Source: Corallococcus sp. AS-1-6 (GTDB lineage: Bacteria; Myxococcota; Myxococcia; Myxococcales; Myxococcaceae). Taken from it: 64,000 nucleotides of DNA. Location of the stretch: positions 1-64,000 of the forward strand of contig NZ_JAIQDE010000031.1 of assembly GCF_020037015.1 (NCBI RefSeq), given 5' to 3'. A model generated the notes under the pieces. The model was not told the origin of the DNA, made no database searches, and saw only the letters and a program-made list of their open reading frames with translations. Position 1 is the stretch's first letter, and every line of letters starts with the position of its first letter. Positions 54,402 through 62,617 of the stretch are shown piece after piece. Made by a program: the position numbers and the translations under genes.

Positions 54402-56393
54402 TCAACGCCCCGACAACCGGTCGACCGCTTCCGCCAGCGCCACCCGGGCCAGCGCGTCCTGCTCCACCGACATCGCCTGCTGGAGCGCGGGCAGGCACTC
54501 CGGCCGCCCCAACCCGCCCAGCACGCGCGCCGCGGCCGCCCGCACGTCCCAGCGGGGGTGGCCCAACAGCGACACCGCGAGCGCCGCCCCGTCCGCCGAG
54601 GCCTCCGCCGCCCCCAGCGCCGCCAGCGCCGCCTTCACCACCTCCGCGTCGTGATGGCTGAGCGCGTCCCACAGCACGCCCGCGCCCACCGTCCCCAGCT
54701 TCGTCAGCGCGCGCACCGCCAGCATCGCGAGCGCGCCATCGCCGTGGCGCACCAGGGCCTCCAGGTCTTGCGAGCGCTCCTTCGCGCCGGCCGCGCCCAC
54801 GGCCTCCACCGCGGCCACGCGCACGCCGCGGTCCTCGTCCTTCAGCGCGAGCCCCAGGAACGCCGCGGCCTCCCTGCCCCCCTGCTGTCCCAGGGAGCGC
54901 ACCGCGGCGATGCGCACCCGGGGGGACTCGTCCGCCAGCGCGCCGCGCGCCAGCTCCAGGCCGCCCTCGCCGTCCGCCCGGCCCGCCGCCTCCACCGCCG
55001 CCGCGCGCCAGGCAGCGTCTTCATCACGGGCGATCCGCCGCAGCACGGGCAGCACCCGCGCGCCGCCCAGCCGGCCCAGCACCGCCACCGCCGCGGGGGT
55101 CGTGCGCTGCTCCACCGCCGCCTCCAGCGCGGCCAGCGCGGCCAGCGGGTGCGCCACGGTCAACTGCTCCAGCGCTCGCGCCGCCATGCCCGACAGCGCG
55201 GGGTCGGCGAGCAGCTCCACCAGCGGCGCCACGGCGTCCGGCGAGCGCGTGCGCCCCAGCGCGCGCACCACCACCGCGCGCAGGTCGTCCTCCGCCCACT
55301 CCAGGAGCGCGCACAGCTCCGGCACCGACGTCGAGTCCACCAGCAGCACCAGCGCCTCGGCCGCCACCGTGCGCGCGGGCAACGACAGCGTGCCCATGCT
55401 GCCGAGCAGTTGGCGCCGGCCCTCCGGCCCCAGTTGGCCCAGCGTGACGAGCACCTCGCGCAGCAGCCGGTCCTCGCGCGCCACCTCCGCCACCGCCACC
55501 GCGAGCGAAGCCTCGCCCAGCGCTCCGGCCGCCACCAGCGCGCCGGCCCGCACCTGGACGTCGTCGCCGTCCAGCGCCTGTGCCACGTGCGCCGTCACGT
55601 CCGGGATGCCGCTCAGCACCTCGCGCGCCACCGCATCCAGCTCGCCGCGCTCGTAAGGGCCCAGCGCCGACGCCTGCGTCCCCAGCGCGACGAGCGCCGC
55701 CTCGCGCACCGAGCGCACCGGCGACGCCACGGCCCGGCAGATGCGCTCCGTGGCCACGCCCGGGGCGTACAGGCCCAGCAGGCGCAGGGCGCTGCGCTGC
55801 ACGCCCGGCTCCTCCACCAGCGCCATCACCCGCTCCAGCGGGGGTGCGCGCTTCAGTGACGCGAGCCCCTCCAGCGCGGCCAGCCGCACCAGGGGCGTGG
55901 GCGTGTCCAGCAGGCCTTCCAGCGCCCTCGCGGCGGCGTCCCCGCCCATCCGGCCCAGCGCCTCCGCGGCCGCCACGCGCACGTTGAGGTCGTCATCGGA
56001 GAGCGCGCGCAGGAGCGCGTCCTCCACCTCCGGGCGGCCCAGTTGGCCCAGGATGTCCGCCGCCAGCTTGCGTTGATCCGGGTCCTCGTGCTCCAGCAGC
56101 CGCACCAGCGGCGGTATCGCCACCGGCCCCATGCCGGCCAGCGCCTCGGCCGCCGCGTTGCGCGCGCCCGTCTCGCCGCGCTCGCCCAGGACGGAGATGA
56201 GCCGCGCGGTGACGCCCGGCGCATCCGGCACGTGGCGCAGTCCCGCCGCCGCCGCGTGGCGCACGCGCCAGCTCTCGTCGTGCAGGCCGGTGGTGAAGGT
56301 CTCCAGGGCGCCGGGAGCGCGTGGATCCACCGCCTGCAGCGCCCGGTAACGCGCCTCCTCCTGCCCCGCGGGGGACCGCACCGTGTCGCTCAT
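54402..56393 (-). CDS. HEAT-repeat protein of the chemosensory cluster
   Basis: A 663-residue protein built almost entirely of HEAT/PBS-lyase-type repeats of about 30 residues (for example VRVAAAEALGRMGGDAAARALEG and RVLGGLGRPECLPALQQA), forming an all-helical solenoid. ATG 56393 begins MSDTVRSPAGQEEA. No catalytic motif is seen. It probably scaffolds protein partners for the CheR/CheB/CheY module. HEAT proteins in che operons are not part of the enteric set. It follows a 292-nt non-coding gap behind the second cheW. Confidence 0.85.
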   Translation of the reverse strand: MSDTVRSPAGQEEARYRALQAVDPRAPGALETFTTGLHDESWRVRHAAAAGLRHVPDAPGVTARLISVLGERGETGARNAAAEALAGMGPVAIPPLVRLLEHEDPDQRKLAADILGQLGRPEVEDALLRALSDDDLNVRVAAAEALGRMGGDAAARALEGLLDTPTPLVRLAALEGLASLKRAPPLERVMALVEEPGVQRSALRLLGLYAPGVATERICRAVASPVRSVREAALVALGTQASALGPYERGELDAVAREVLSGIPDVTAHVAQALDGDDVQVRAGALVAAGALGEASLAVAVAEVAREDRLLREVLVTLGQLGPEGRRQLLGSMGTLSLPARTVAAEALVLLVDSTSVPELCALLEWAEDDLRAVVVRALGRTRSPDAVAPLVELLADPALSGMAARALEQLTVAHPLAALAALEAAVEQRTTPAAVAVLGRLGGARVLPVLRRIARDEDAAWRAAAVEAAGRADGEGGLELARGALADESPRVRIAAVRSLGQQGGREAAAFLGLALKDEDRGVRVAAVEAVGAAGAKERSQDLEALVRHGDGALAMLAVRALTKLGTVGAGVLWDALSHHDAEVVKAALAALGAAEASADGAALAVSLLGHPRWDVRAAAARVLGGLGRPECLPALQQAMSVEQDALARVALAEAVDRLSGR

Positions 56394-56662
56394 CGCCGTC
56401 CTCCTTCGGGGCTCGTGTTCCTCGGGATGCCCGCATCCTGCTCGAACCCGCTGGAGGAGTCGCGTCCCACGAGGCCCGTCAGGTGTCCCGCCGCGCCGCT
56501 CCCGCGCCGGAGGGCAGCCCGGCGCCAGGGCGTAACGTTCACCTTCGCACCCTTCGCTTCCCAGCGGGAACAAGGAGCGAGGCCGCCGCTCATCCCACCT
56601 GCGCCTCCAGGTCCCAGCCCTCCTGGCCGAAGTCCCCGGGGGAATGGACGCCCGGCACCGTT

Positions 56663-56679
56663 CCCGGCGGGAAGCCGGG
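56663..56679 (-). terminator. Small hairpin in the 292-nt gap after cheW
   Basis: CCCGGC/GCCGGG (56663-56668 and 56674-56679) with a 5-nt loop, 7 nt past the second cheW stop. It lacks a T-run. The gap 56394-56685 otherwise shows no gene I can support and no clear promoter; it may divide the cluster into two transcription units. Confidence 0.3.
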
Positions 56680-56685
56680 CAGCGC

Positions 56686-57213
56686 TCAGCCCGGGGACGG
56701 CGGGCGGGAGTCGCGCTCCAGCTCCGCGCGCAGGAGCGCCTTCAAATCCAGCAGCAGCCGCAGCCGCTCCGGCGGTCCGCACACGCCCACCACGAACGGC
56801 GTGCGGCCCCCGGCCATGAGCGCGGGCGCGGGCTTGATGTCAGCGCGGCGCACGCGCAGCACCTCCGCCACGCGGTCCACCCGCGCCACCACGCGCCGCG
56901 TCCCCAGCCGGCACACGAGCAGCCGCGTGCGCCGCGTCTCCTGCGAGGGCTCCCCCAGCAGGCGCCGCCGCAGGTCCACCACGGGCAGCATCGCGCCGCG
57001 CAGGTGCAGCACGCCCTCCACGAAGGCGGGCGCGTGCGGGATGGGAATCACGCGCTGGGGCGGGAGGATCTCCTCCACGCGCATGATGTCCAGGACGTAC
57101 TCCTCGTTGCCCACGAAGAAGGCGCACAACTGCACCTCCGCCTCGGCCGCGGGCGTCTCGGAGGTCCGCTCGCCGCGCGGGCGGCGGACCAGCAGGTTCA
57201 CGGAGTCCGTCAT
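56686..57213 (-). CDS. cheW: CheW coupling protein
   Basis: A 175-residue CheW-domain adaptor linking receptors to CheA. ATG 57213 overlaps the first cheW stop by 4 nt. The domain (about 25-165) has VQLCAFFVGNEEYVLDIMRVEEILPP, IPHAPAFVEGVLHLRG and LPVVDLRRRLLG. The N-terminal 25 residues are a charged extension. It is one of two tandem CheW proteins in the operon. Confidence 0.93.
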   Translation of the reverse strand: MTDSVNLLVRRPRGERTSETPAAEAEVQLCAFFVGNEEYVLDIMRVEEILPPQRVIPIPHAPAFVEGVLHLRGAMLPVVDLRRRLLGEPSQETRRTRLLVCRLGTRRVVARVDRVAEVLRVRRADIKPAPALMAGGRTPFVVGVCGPPERLRLLLDLKALLRAELERDSRPPSPG

Positions 57214-57773
57214 GGGGCGAGCGCCTGCTCCGGATCCAACAGGATGTAGAGCTGCGAGCCCTTGCGCCCCAGCCCCGCCACGCAGTCCCGGTCTCCGCGC
57301 AGCCCCGCGGGAGACAGCTCCACCATGGACGGCTTGAGCCGCACCACCCCCGCCACCGAGTCCACCCACACGCCCGCGGGCCCGTCCGCCGTCTTGAGCA
57401 CCAGGATGCGCGCGGCCCGGGGCGGCAGGCCCGCGTCCGGCCCCGCCACCACCGGCGGCGCGTCCGCCAGCCGCAGCCGCAGCTTCACGTCGTAGACGGG
57501 CAGCAGCTCCCCGCGCAGGTTCATCACGCCCAGGAGCTGCGGCTCCGCGCGCGGAATCTCCGTGAGCAGCGGCACCTTGCAGATCTCCCTCACCGCGAGG
57601 ATGGGCACCGCGTAGCACTCCGCCTCCAGGCGGAAGGCCAGGTACTCGACGGGCTCCTCCTCCGGGATCGGCTGCGCCAGGTCGTCGCTGCCCGCGGCGA
57701 AGTCCAGCAGGCCGCCGACGTCCTCGTCCGGGCGGTAGAAGAACGCGTCGAGCAGGGCTTCGAAACGGGACAC
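57210..57773 (-). CDS. CheW-domain protein with N-terminal extension
   Basis: A CheW-type coupling protein of about 187 residues. I choose GTG 57773 (MSRFEALLDAFFYRPDED); an ATG at 57860 is in frame but overlaps cheA by 53 nt. A 40-residue acidic extension precedes the CheW fold with EYLAFRLEAECYAVPILAVREI, LGVMNLRGELLPVYDV and the C-terminal DVKLR/VAGV strands. It differs enough from the next cheW to suggest separate partners. Confidence 0.88.
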   Translation of the reverse strand: MSRFEALLDAFFYRPDEDVGGLLDFAAGSDDLAQPIPEEEPVEYLAFRLEAECYAVPILAVREICKVPLLTEIPRAEPQLLGVMNLRGELLPVYDVKLRLRLADAPPVVAGPDAGLPPRAARILVLKTADGPAGVWVDSVAGVVRLKPSMVELSPAGLRGDRDCVAGLGRKGSQLYILLDPEQALAP

Positions 57774-57807
57774 GCCCGGGAGGATAGCAGCCCCCGGCAG
57801 GGACGCC

Positions 57808-60039
57808 TCAAGCGCGGCGGCGCTCGTGCGCGATGCCCTCTTCCAGGAGTTCCGCGACATCCAGCACCAGGACGGTGCGGCGGTTGCCCAGGTCGGTGGC
57901 GCCGGAGATGCCCTTCACGCGGCTCAGCCGGCCACCCAGGGGCTTGGTGACGATGTCCTGCTGGCCGAACAGCTCGTCCACCGCGATGCCCAGCCGCTGC
58001 TGCGCCAGGCCCACCACGACGACGAAGTGGCGGTTCACCTCGCGCTCCGGCAGGTGGAACAGGCGCCCCAGCCGCAGGAAGGGCAGCGTCTGGCCGCGCA
58101 GGTCCAACACCTCGCGCCGCTCCACGGTGCGGATGTCGCGCGGCTGCACGGAGAGGATTTCGAGCACGCTGTTGAGCGGCACCGCGTAGGTACGGCCGCT
58201 GACGCCCACCACCAGCGCGCGCACGATGGCCAGCGTCACCGGCAGCGTCAGGTGGAAGGCCGTGCCCTTCCCGCGCTCACTCCACACGTCGATGATGCCG
58301 GAGAGGTTGCCCAGGTTGTTCTTCACCACGTCCAGGCCCACGCCTCTTCCAGAGAGCGAGCTGACGCTGGAGCGGGTGGAGAAGCCCGGCAGGAAGATGA
58401 GGTTGAGCAGCTCGCGCCGCGTCATCTCACTGACCTGCGACGAGGTGACGAGCCCGCGCGACAGCGCCACCTCGCGCACGCGCACCTCGTCGATGCCCGA
58501 GCCGTCATCGGACACGCTGATGACGACGTGGTTGCCCTTCTGCTCCGCGCGCAGCCGCACCGTCGCGCGCCGGGGCTTGCCCGCGGACAGCCGCGACTCC
58601 GGGCCCTCCGCGCCGTGGTCGATGGCGTTGCGGATGAGGTGCATCAGCGGGTCGCTGAGCTCCTCCACGATGAGCTTGTCCAGCTCCACCTCGCCGCCGG
58701 AGCTGACGAAGTCGATCTCCTTGCCGGCCTCGCGGGCAATCTTCCGCACCAGCCGCGCCAGCTTGTCGAAGACCTGGCCCACCGGGACCATGCGCGCTTC
58801 GAGCAGCCCCTCCTGGAGCGCCTCCAGCTTGCGCTCCAACTGGCGCGTCTCCCGCGACAGCTCCTGACCGAAGAGCTTGGACAGCGCGACGGTGCCGTCC
58901 TGCCGGGACGTCTCCGCCAGTCGCTGGAGGTTGGCCTTGATGAGCAGGAGCTCGCCCACCATGTTGATGAGCCCGTCCAGCCGCCCGATGTCCACGCGCA
59001 CCGTCTGCGTGAGCGAGCGCATGGACGTCTCTTCCGCCTTGGGACGGCCCGCGGGGATGGGCGCGGACGCGGCGGCCTGGAGCCCCACCACCGTGGCCGG
59101 AGGCGCCACCGCCCGCATGCGCTGCGCGCCCGGCCCCGGATGCGCGGGCACGGTCGCGAGGCTCGTGGTCTCCACCTCCGCCTCGGCGTCCTCGTCGGCC
59201 CCGTCGTCGTCCACGTCCGGAAGCAGGACCTCGGCGTCCTCGCGCGGCCGGGGCACGCCGGACGCGGGCCCCGCCGACCCCGCTTCCGGCGGCCGGACGG
59301 ACAGCGGCGCCAGCTCCGCGGGCGAGCCCCTCAGGCCGTCCTCCAGCGCCCGGGCGTCCACCTTCGCGCCGAAGATGAGGTCGAACGCGATGCCGTTGGC
59401 GCCGCCCGGCCGCGACGAGGGCAGCGTGCTGATGACCTCACCCAGGGGCTTGAGGCGCGCGTTCAGGTCCGCCAGCCCCTGGTCGAAGTCCGTGAGGTCG
59501 AACGCCGCGCGCACCCGCCACAGGGCCACGCCGCGCCGCACGTTCTCGCGCAGCCGGTGCTCCTCGTACTCGGTGAAGACGGCGCGCACCGTCGCGTCCA
59601 GCTCCAGCCGCTCCAGCGGATCCTCTTCCACGGCGGGCGGGGGCGAGCCCAGCCGCGCCATGCGGTCCTCCATGTCGCGGGTGCGCTGGGAGAGCTCGGG
59701 CCCCTCCTCGCTCCGGGACGCCTCCCCGAGCAGCGCCTGGAACGTGTCCAGCGCGTCCACCAGCGTGTCCAGGACCCCGTCGTCCAGCGTCAGCCGGCCC
59801 AGCCGCAGCCGGTCCAGCAGGTCCTCCGCCGCGTGCGCCAGGTGGCTGATGCGCTCCTGGCCGAAGAGGCCCGACAGGCCTTTGAGCGAGTGCGCCGCGC
59901 GGAAGATGCCGTTGATGTGCTCGGGATCCGCCTCCTGGCCGCGCGCCTCGTCCAGGGCCAGCAGGTCGCGGCCCAGCGCATCCAGGATTTCGGTGGCCTC
60001 GGCGACGAACTCCGCCAGCGCCTTGCCTCCGGGCGTCAC
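57808..60039 (-). CDS. cheA: Chemotaxis histidine kinase CheA
   Basis: A 743-residue kinase. HPt domain with phosphoryl His50 in RAAHSLKGLSG; a region of about 110-250 with no clear canonical P2; an Asp/Glu-rich linker (about 265-300); dimerisation helices with the MVGELLLIKANLQRLA stretch; ATPase with N-box LIRNAIDHG, G1 DDGSGID, F-box FLPGFSTR and G2 GRGVGLDVVK; and a CheW-like P5 domain to the end. Start GTG 60039 overlaps cheY by 4 nt. It is not fused to a receiver, unlike FrzE-type kinases. Confidence 0.96.
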   Translation of the reverse strand: MTPGGKALAEFVAEATEILDALGRDLLALDEARGQEADPEHINGIFRAAHSLKGLSGLFGQERISHLAHAAEDLLDRLRLGRLTLDDGVLDTLVDALDTFQALLGEASRSEEGPELSQRTRDMEDRMARLGSPPPAVEEDPLERLELDATVRAVFTEYEEHRLRENVRRGVALWRVRAAFDLTDFDQGLADLNARLKPLGEVISTLPSSRPGGANGIAFDLIFGAKVDARALEDGLRGSPAELAPLSVRPPEAGSAGPASGVPRPREDAEVLLPDVDDDGADEDAEAEVETTSLATVPAHPGPGAQRMRAVAPPATVVGLQAAASAPIPAGRPKAEETSMRSLTQTVRVDIGRLDGLINMVGELLLIKANLQRLAETSRQDGTVALSKLFGQELSRETRQLERKLEALQEGLLEARMVPVGQVFDKLARLVRKIAREAGKEIDFVSSGGEVELDKLIVEELSDPLMHLIRNAIDHGAEGPESRLSAGKPRRATVRLRAEQKGNHVVISVSDDGSGIDEVRVREVALSRGLVTSSQVSEMTRRELLNLIFLPGFSTRSSVSSLSGRGVGLDVVKNNLGNLSGIIDVWSERGKGTAFHLTLPVTLAIVRALVVGVSGRTYAVPLNSVLEILSVQPRDIRTVERREVLDLRGQTLPFLRLGRLFHLPEREVNRHFVVVVGLAQQRLGIAVDELFGQQDIVTKPLGGRLSRVKGISGATDLGNRRTVLVLDVAELLEEGIAHERRRA

Positions 60040-60410
60040 AGCGGCTTCAGGAAGCGCCGCAGGAGCGCCTCCAGGTCCTCCGGCTGGAACGGCTTCACCA
60101 GGTAGCCGGCGGCGCCCAGCGCCATGCCCCGCGAGCGGTCCTGCTCACGCCCCTCGGTGGTGACGATGATGAGCGGCACGTCCCGGTAGTTGGGGTTCTT
60201 CTTGACGAAGTTGATGAGCTCCAGCCCGTTGATGTCGGGCATGTTGATGTCGGTGATGATGAGGTCGAAGCGCTGGCGCGGCAGCAGCTTCAGCGCCTCG
60301 AAGCCGCTGGCCGTGGTGACGGCCTCCACGCCCTCCACGGCCTCCACGGTCGCGGCGATGTGCTCGCGCGACACCTTGGAGTCCTCGACGATCAACACCT
60401 TGAACTTCAT
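60036..60410 (-). CDS. cheY: CheY-type response regulator, first gene of the chemosensory operon
   Basis: A 124-residue receiver starting at ATG 60410 (MKFKVLIVEDSKVSRE). It has the acidic pair E9-D10, Asp54 in IITDINMP, Thr in IIVTTEG and Lys in YLVKPF, so it should be phosphorylated by CheA. Its stop overlaps the cheA GTG. It resembles the CheY downstream of cheB, suggesting one output regulator and one phosphate sink. Confidence 0.93.
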   Translation of the reverse strand: MKFKVLIVEDSKVSREHIAATVEAVEGVEAVTTASGFEALKLLPRQRFDLIITDINMPDINGLELINFVKKNPNYRDVPLIIVTTEGREQDRSRGMALGAAGYLVKPFQPEDLEALLRRFLKPL

Positions 60411-60464
60411 CGCGCGCGCCTCAAGGGCCGGATGCTAGCAGAACCCCCGCCTGGCCGCTGTGCG

Positions 60465-60956
60465 TCAGCCCTTCCGGGATGACAGCGACCCGACAAGGCC
60501 CTTGTCCGCGAGGAGGGACACCCGTCCCCCCTTGAACGCGGGCAGGAACTGCCGCTGGTACGCCTCCGCGCGGGCGGAGTCGCTCAGGGAAGCCCCCTGG
60601 GGGACCTCCAAGGCCACCGACTCCACCTTCGCGCGGCTCAGCACCTTGGCCGCGCCCGCCAGCGCCTCGCCCAGCGCGGACGCGTCCAGGCGCTTCCGGG
60701 AGCCCAGCCCCACCACGAAGATGCGCGGCACGGACAGCTTCCCGTCCGACGGCAACAGGAGCCAGTCGTCCTTCACGCCGGTGAAGAACCCACCCTGGAG
60801 CACGCGCGACAAGGCGCCGCACAGCCGCCAGTCCACGTAGCCGGCGGAGGACGGCAGGGGGCGGTCGTCCTCGGCCACGAACAGGCAGAGGGCGTCCACC
60901 CCGTTCAGCGCGTCCAGGCCCTCCAGGCCCACGTCCAGGGTCTGCGTCTGGCTCAC
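60465..60956 (-). CDS. Standalone leucyl aminopeptidase N-terminal (M17_N)-like domain protein
   Basis: A 163-residue protein resembling the N-terminal macro-like domain of M17 leucine aminopeptidases (LCLFVAEDDRPLPSSAG early, then VPRIFVVGLGSRKRLDASALGEALAGAAKVL). The catalytic M17 peptidase domain is absent, so no peptidase activity is expected. It overlaps nusB by 4 nt. It may have a nucleotide- or metabolite-binding role; the function is unknown. Confidence 0.7.
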   Translation of the reverse strand: MSQTQTLDVGLEGLDALNGVDALCLFVAEDDRPLPSSAGYVDWRLCGALSRVLQGGFFTGVKDDWLLLPSDGKLSVPRIFVVGLGSRKRLDASALGEALAGAAKVLSRAKVESVALEVPQGASLSDSARAEAYQRQFLPAFKGGRVSLLADKGLVGSLSSRKG

Positions 60957-61378
60957 GGCTTCCCGAGCGCCACCGCGACGCGGTCCAGCAGGCCGTTGAC
61001 GAAGGCGCTCGACTCCTCGGTGCCGAAGTTCTTCCCCAGCTCCACGGCCTCGTTGATGGTCACCTTGCGGGGGATGTCCGGGCGGTACTTCAACTCGAAG
61101 ATGCCCAGCCGCAGGACGTTGCGGTCGATGCGGGACATGCGGTCCAGGCGCCAGTTGTGGCTGTGGCGCTCGATGAGCCCGTCAATCTCCTCGCGGTGGG
61201 CCTCCACGCCCTCCACGAGCTCCTTGGCGAACTTCACCGCGTCCGGCTCCGGGTTGCCGTCCTCCGCGGAGGCGGCCCACGCGGAGTCCAGGGCCTCCCG
61301 CGTGGTGGCGCCCTGGTCCATCTCCAACTTGTAGAGCGCCTGCAGCGCCCGCTCTCGTGCCGTTCTGCGCGCGCCCAT
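60953..61378 (-). CDS. nusB: Transcription antitermination factor NusB
   Basis: A 141-residue all-helical protein that binds boxA RNA with NusE (S10) in rRNA antitermination. It starts GARRTARERALQALYKLEMDQG and has RIDRNVLRLGIFELKYR and the TINEAVELGKNFGTEESSAFVNGLLD signature. The ATG at 61378 is 5 nt after ribH. The frame upstream is not part of it. Its place behind ribH is the widespread rib-nusB arrangement. Confidence 0.96.
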   Translation of the reverse strand: MGARRTARERALQALYKLEMDQGATTREALDSAWAASAEDGNPEPDAVKFAKELVEGVEAHREEIDGLIERHSHNWRLDRMSRIDRNVLRLGIFELKYRPDIPRKVTINEAVELGKNFGTEESSAFVNGLLDRVAVALGKP

Positions 61379-61383
61379 CGCGG

Positions 61384-61884
61384 TTAGCCCTTTCGCTCCG
61401 CGCCGGACATGCGCGCGAAGAGGTTGACCATTTCGATGCAGGCCAGCGCGGCCTCCGCGCCCTTGTTGCCCGCCTTCACGCCCGCCCGGTCGATGGCCTG
61501 CTCCACGGTATCGCACGTGAGCACGCCGAACGTCACCGACGCCGGCTTCGGGCCGGCGGCCGCGCTGAACGCCACCGAACCAATGCCCTTGGCGCACTCG
61601 CCCGCCACGTAGTCGAAGTGGGGGGTGCCGCCGCGAATCACGGCGCCCAGGACGATGATGCCCGCGTACTGGCCCCCCTCCGACACGCGGCGGGTGAGGC
61701 CGGGCAGCTCATAGGTGCCGGGGCAGCGGTACACGTCGATGGCGTCGTCCTTCACGCCATGGCGCACCAGGGTGTCCACGGCGCCCTTCAAGAGCTCCTC
61801 CGTGATGAAGCTGTTGAACCGGGACACGCAGATGGCGAACCGGCCCTGGGGGGGGAGGAAATCCCCTTCGAAATAGCGAGGCAT
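61384..61884 (-). CDS. ribH: 6,7-dimethyl-8-ribityllumazine synthase
   Basis: A 166-residue lumazine synthase that condenses 5-amino-6-ribitylaminouracil with dihydroxybutanone phosphate. It begins [28 protein letters not shown] and has [27 protein letters not shown] and [13 protein letters not shown]. It is 27 nt after ribE and 5 nt before nusB, so it is co-transcribed. Confidence 0.97.
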   Translation of the reverse strand: MPRYFEGDFLPPQGRFAICVSRFNSFITEELLKGAVDTLVRHGVKDDAIDVYRCPGTYELPGLTRRVSEGGQYAGIIVLGAVIRGGTPHFDYVAGECAKGIGSVAFSAAAGPKPASVTFGVLTCDTVEQAIDRAGVKAGNKGAEAALACIEMVNLFARMSGAERKG

Positions 61885-61911
61885 GGCGCGCTCCTTACAC
61901 CACCCGAGCCC

Positions 61912-62577
61912 CTACCCGCGAGGGCTGAAACCCGCCGCCCGCACCACCGCCTCCGTCAGCCCCGCACCCGGGGTGGCGGCCTCCGGGGCGCCCCGGAGGG
62001 CGTACAGCCGGGCCACGTACTTGCCAATGAGGTCGCCCTCCAGGTTCACCTTCGCCCCCGGGCCCTTGCCGTGCAGGGTGGTGCGCTGTTGGGTTTCCGG
62101 AATCAACTGCACCCGGAAGGTGCCGGCGTCCACCGCGTTCACCGTGAGGCTGATGCCGTCGATGGTGACGGAGCCCTTTTCAATGAAGCAGGGCGCCAGC
62201 TCCGGGGGCAGCCGGAACACCATCACCCACGAGCCCCCTTCCGCGAACGTCTCCAGCACTTCACTGACGGCGTCCACGTGGCCCGACACCAGGTGGCCGC
62301 CCAGCCGGTCCCCCAGGGCGAGCGCCCGCTCCAGGTTCACCCGGTCGCCCGCCCTGCGGTCCCCCAGGGTGGTGCGCCGCAGCGTCTCCGGGGCCGCCTG
62401 CACGCGGAAGGTGTCCCCCCCCTTCTCCACGACGGTGAGGCAGGCGCCGTCCACGGCGATGGATTCCCCCAGGGCGAAGGCCTCCGCGCCCAGCGAGGTG
62501 CGAATCCAGTAGTCGGTCATCGCGCCAGAGGCGACGCGGGTGATGGTGCCAGTGTCCTGGATGAGGCCGGTGAACAT
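61912..62577 (-). CDS. ribE: Riboflavin synthase alpha chain
   Basis: A 221-residue enzyme with two lumazine-binding repeats: MFTGLIQDTGTI and SIAVDGACLTVV in the first, FRLPPELAPCFIEKGSVTIDGISLTV in the second. It dismutates two lumazines to riboflavin. It follows ribD by 40 nt and precedes ribH by 27 nt. In many bacteria ribBA lies here; it is absent. Confidence 0.95.
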   Translation of the reverse strand: MFTGLIQDTGTITRVASGAMTDYWIRTSLGAEAFALGESIAVDGACLTVVEKGGDTFRVQAAPETLRRTTLGDRRAGDRVNLERALALGDRLGGHLVSGHVDAVSEVLETFAEGGSWVMVFRLPPELAPCFIEKGSVTIDGISLTVNAVDAGTFRVQLIPETQQRTTLHGKGPGAKVNLEGDLIGKYVARLYALRGAPEAATPGAGLTEAVVRAAGFSPRG

Positions 62578-62617
62578 GGCCGGAACCTTAACGGATGCCC
62601 TGCCCGGGCGCTGGCCT

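Noticed and set aside
56390-56782. Minus-strand frame over the gap between the HEAT gene and cheW
   Set aside because: It overlaps the cheW end in another frame, is Ala/Gly/Arg low complexity and has no plausible start signal.
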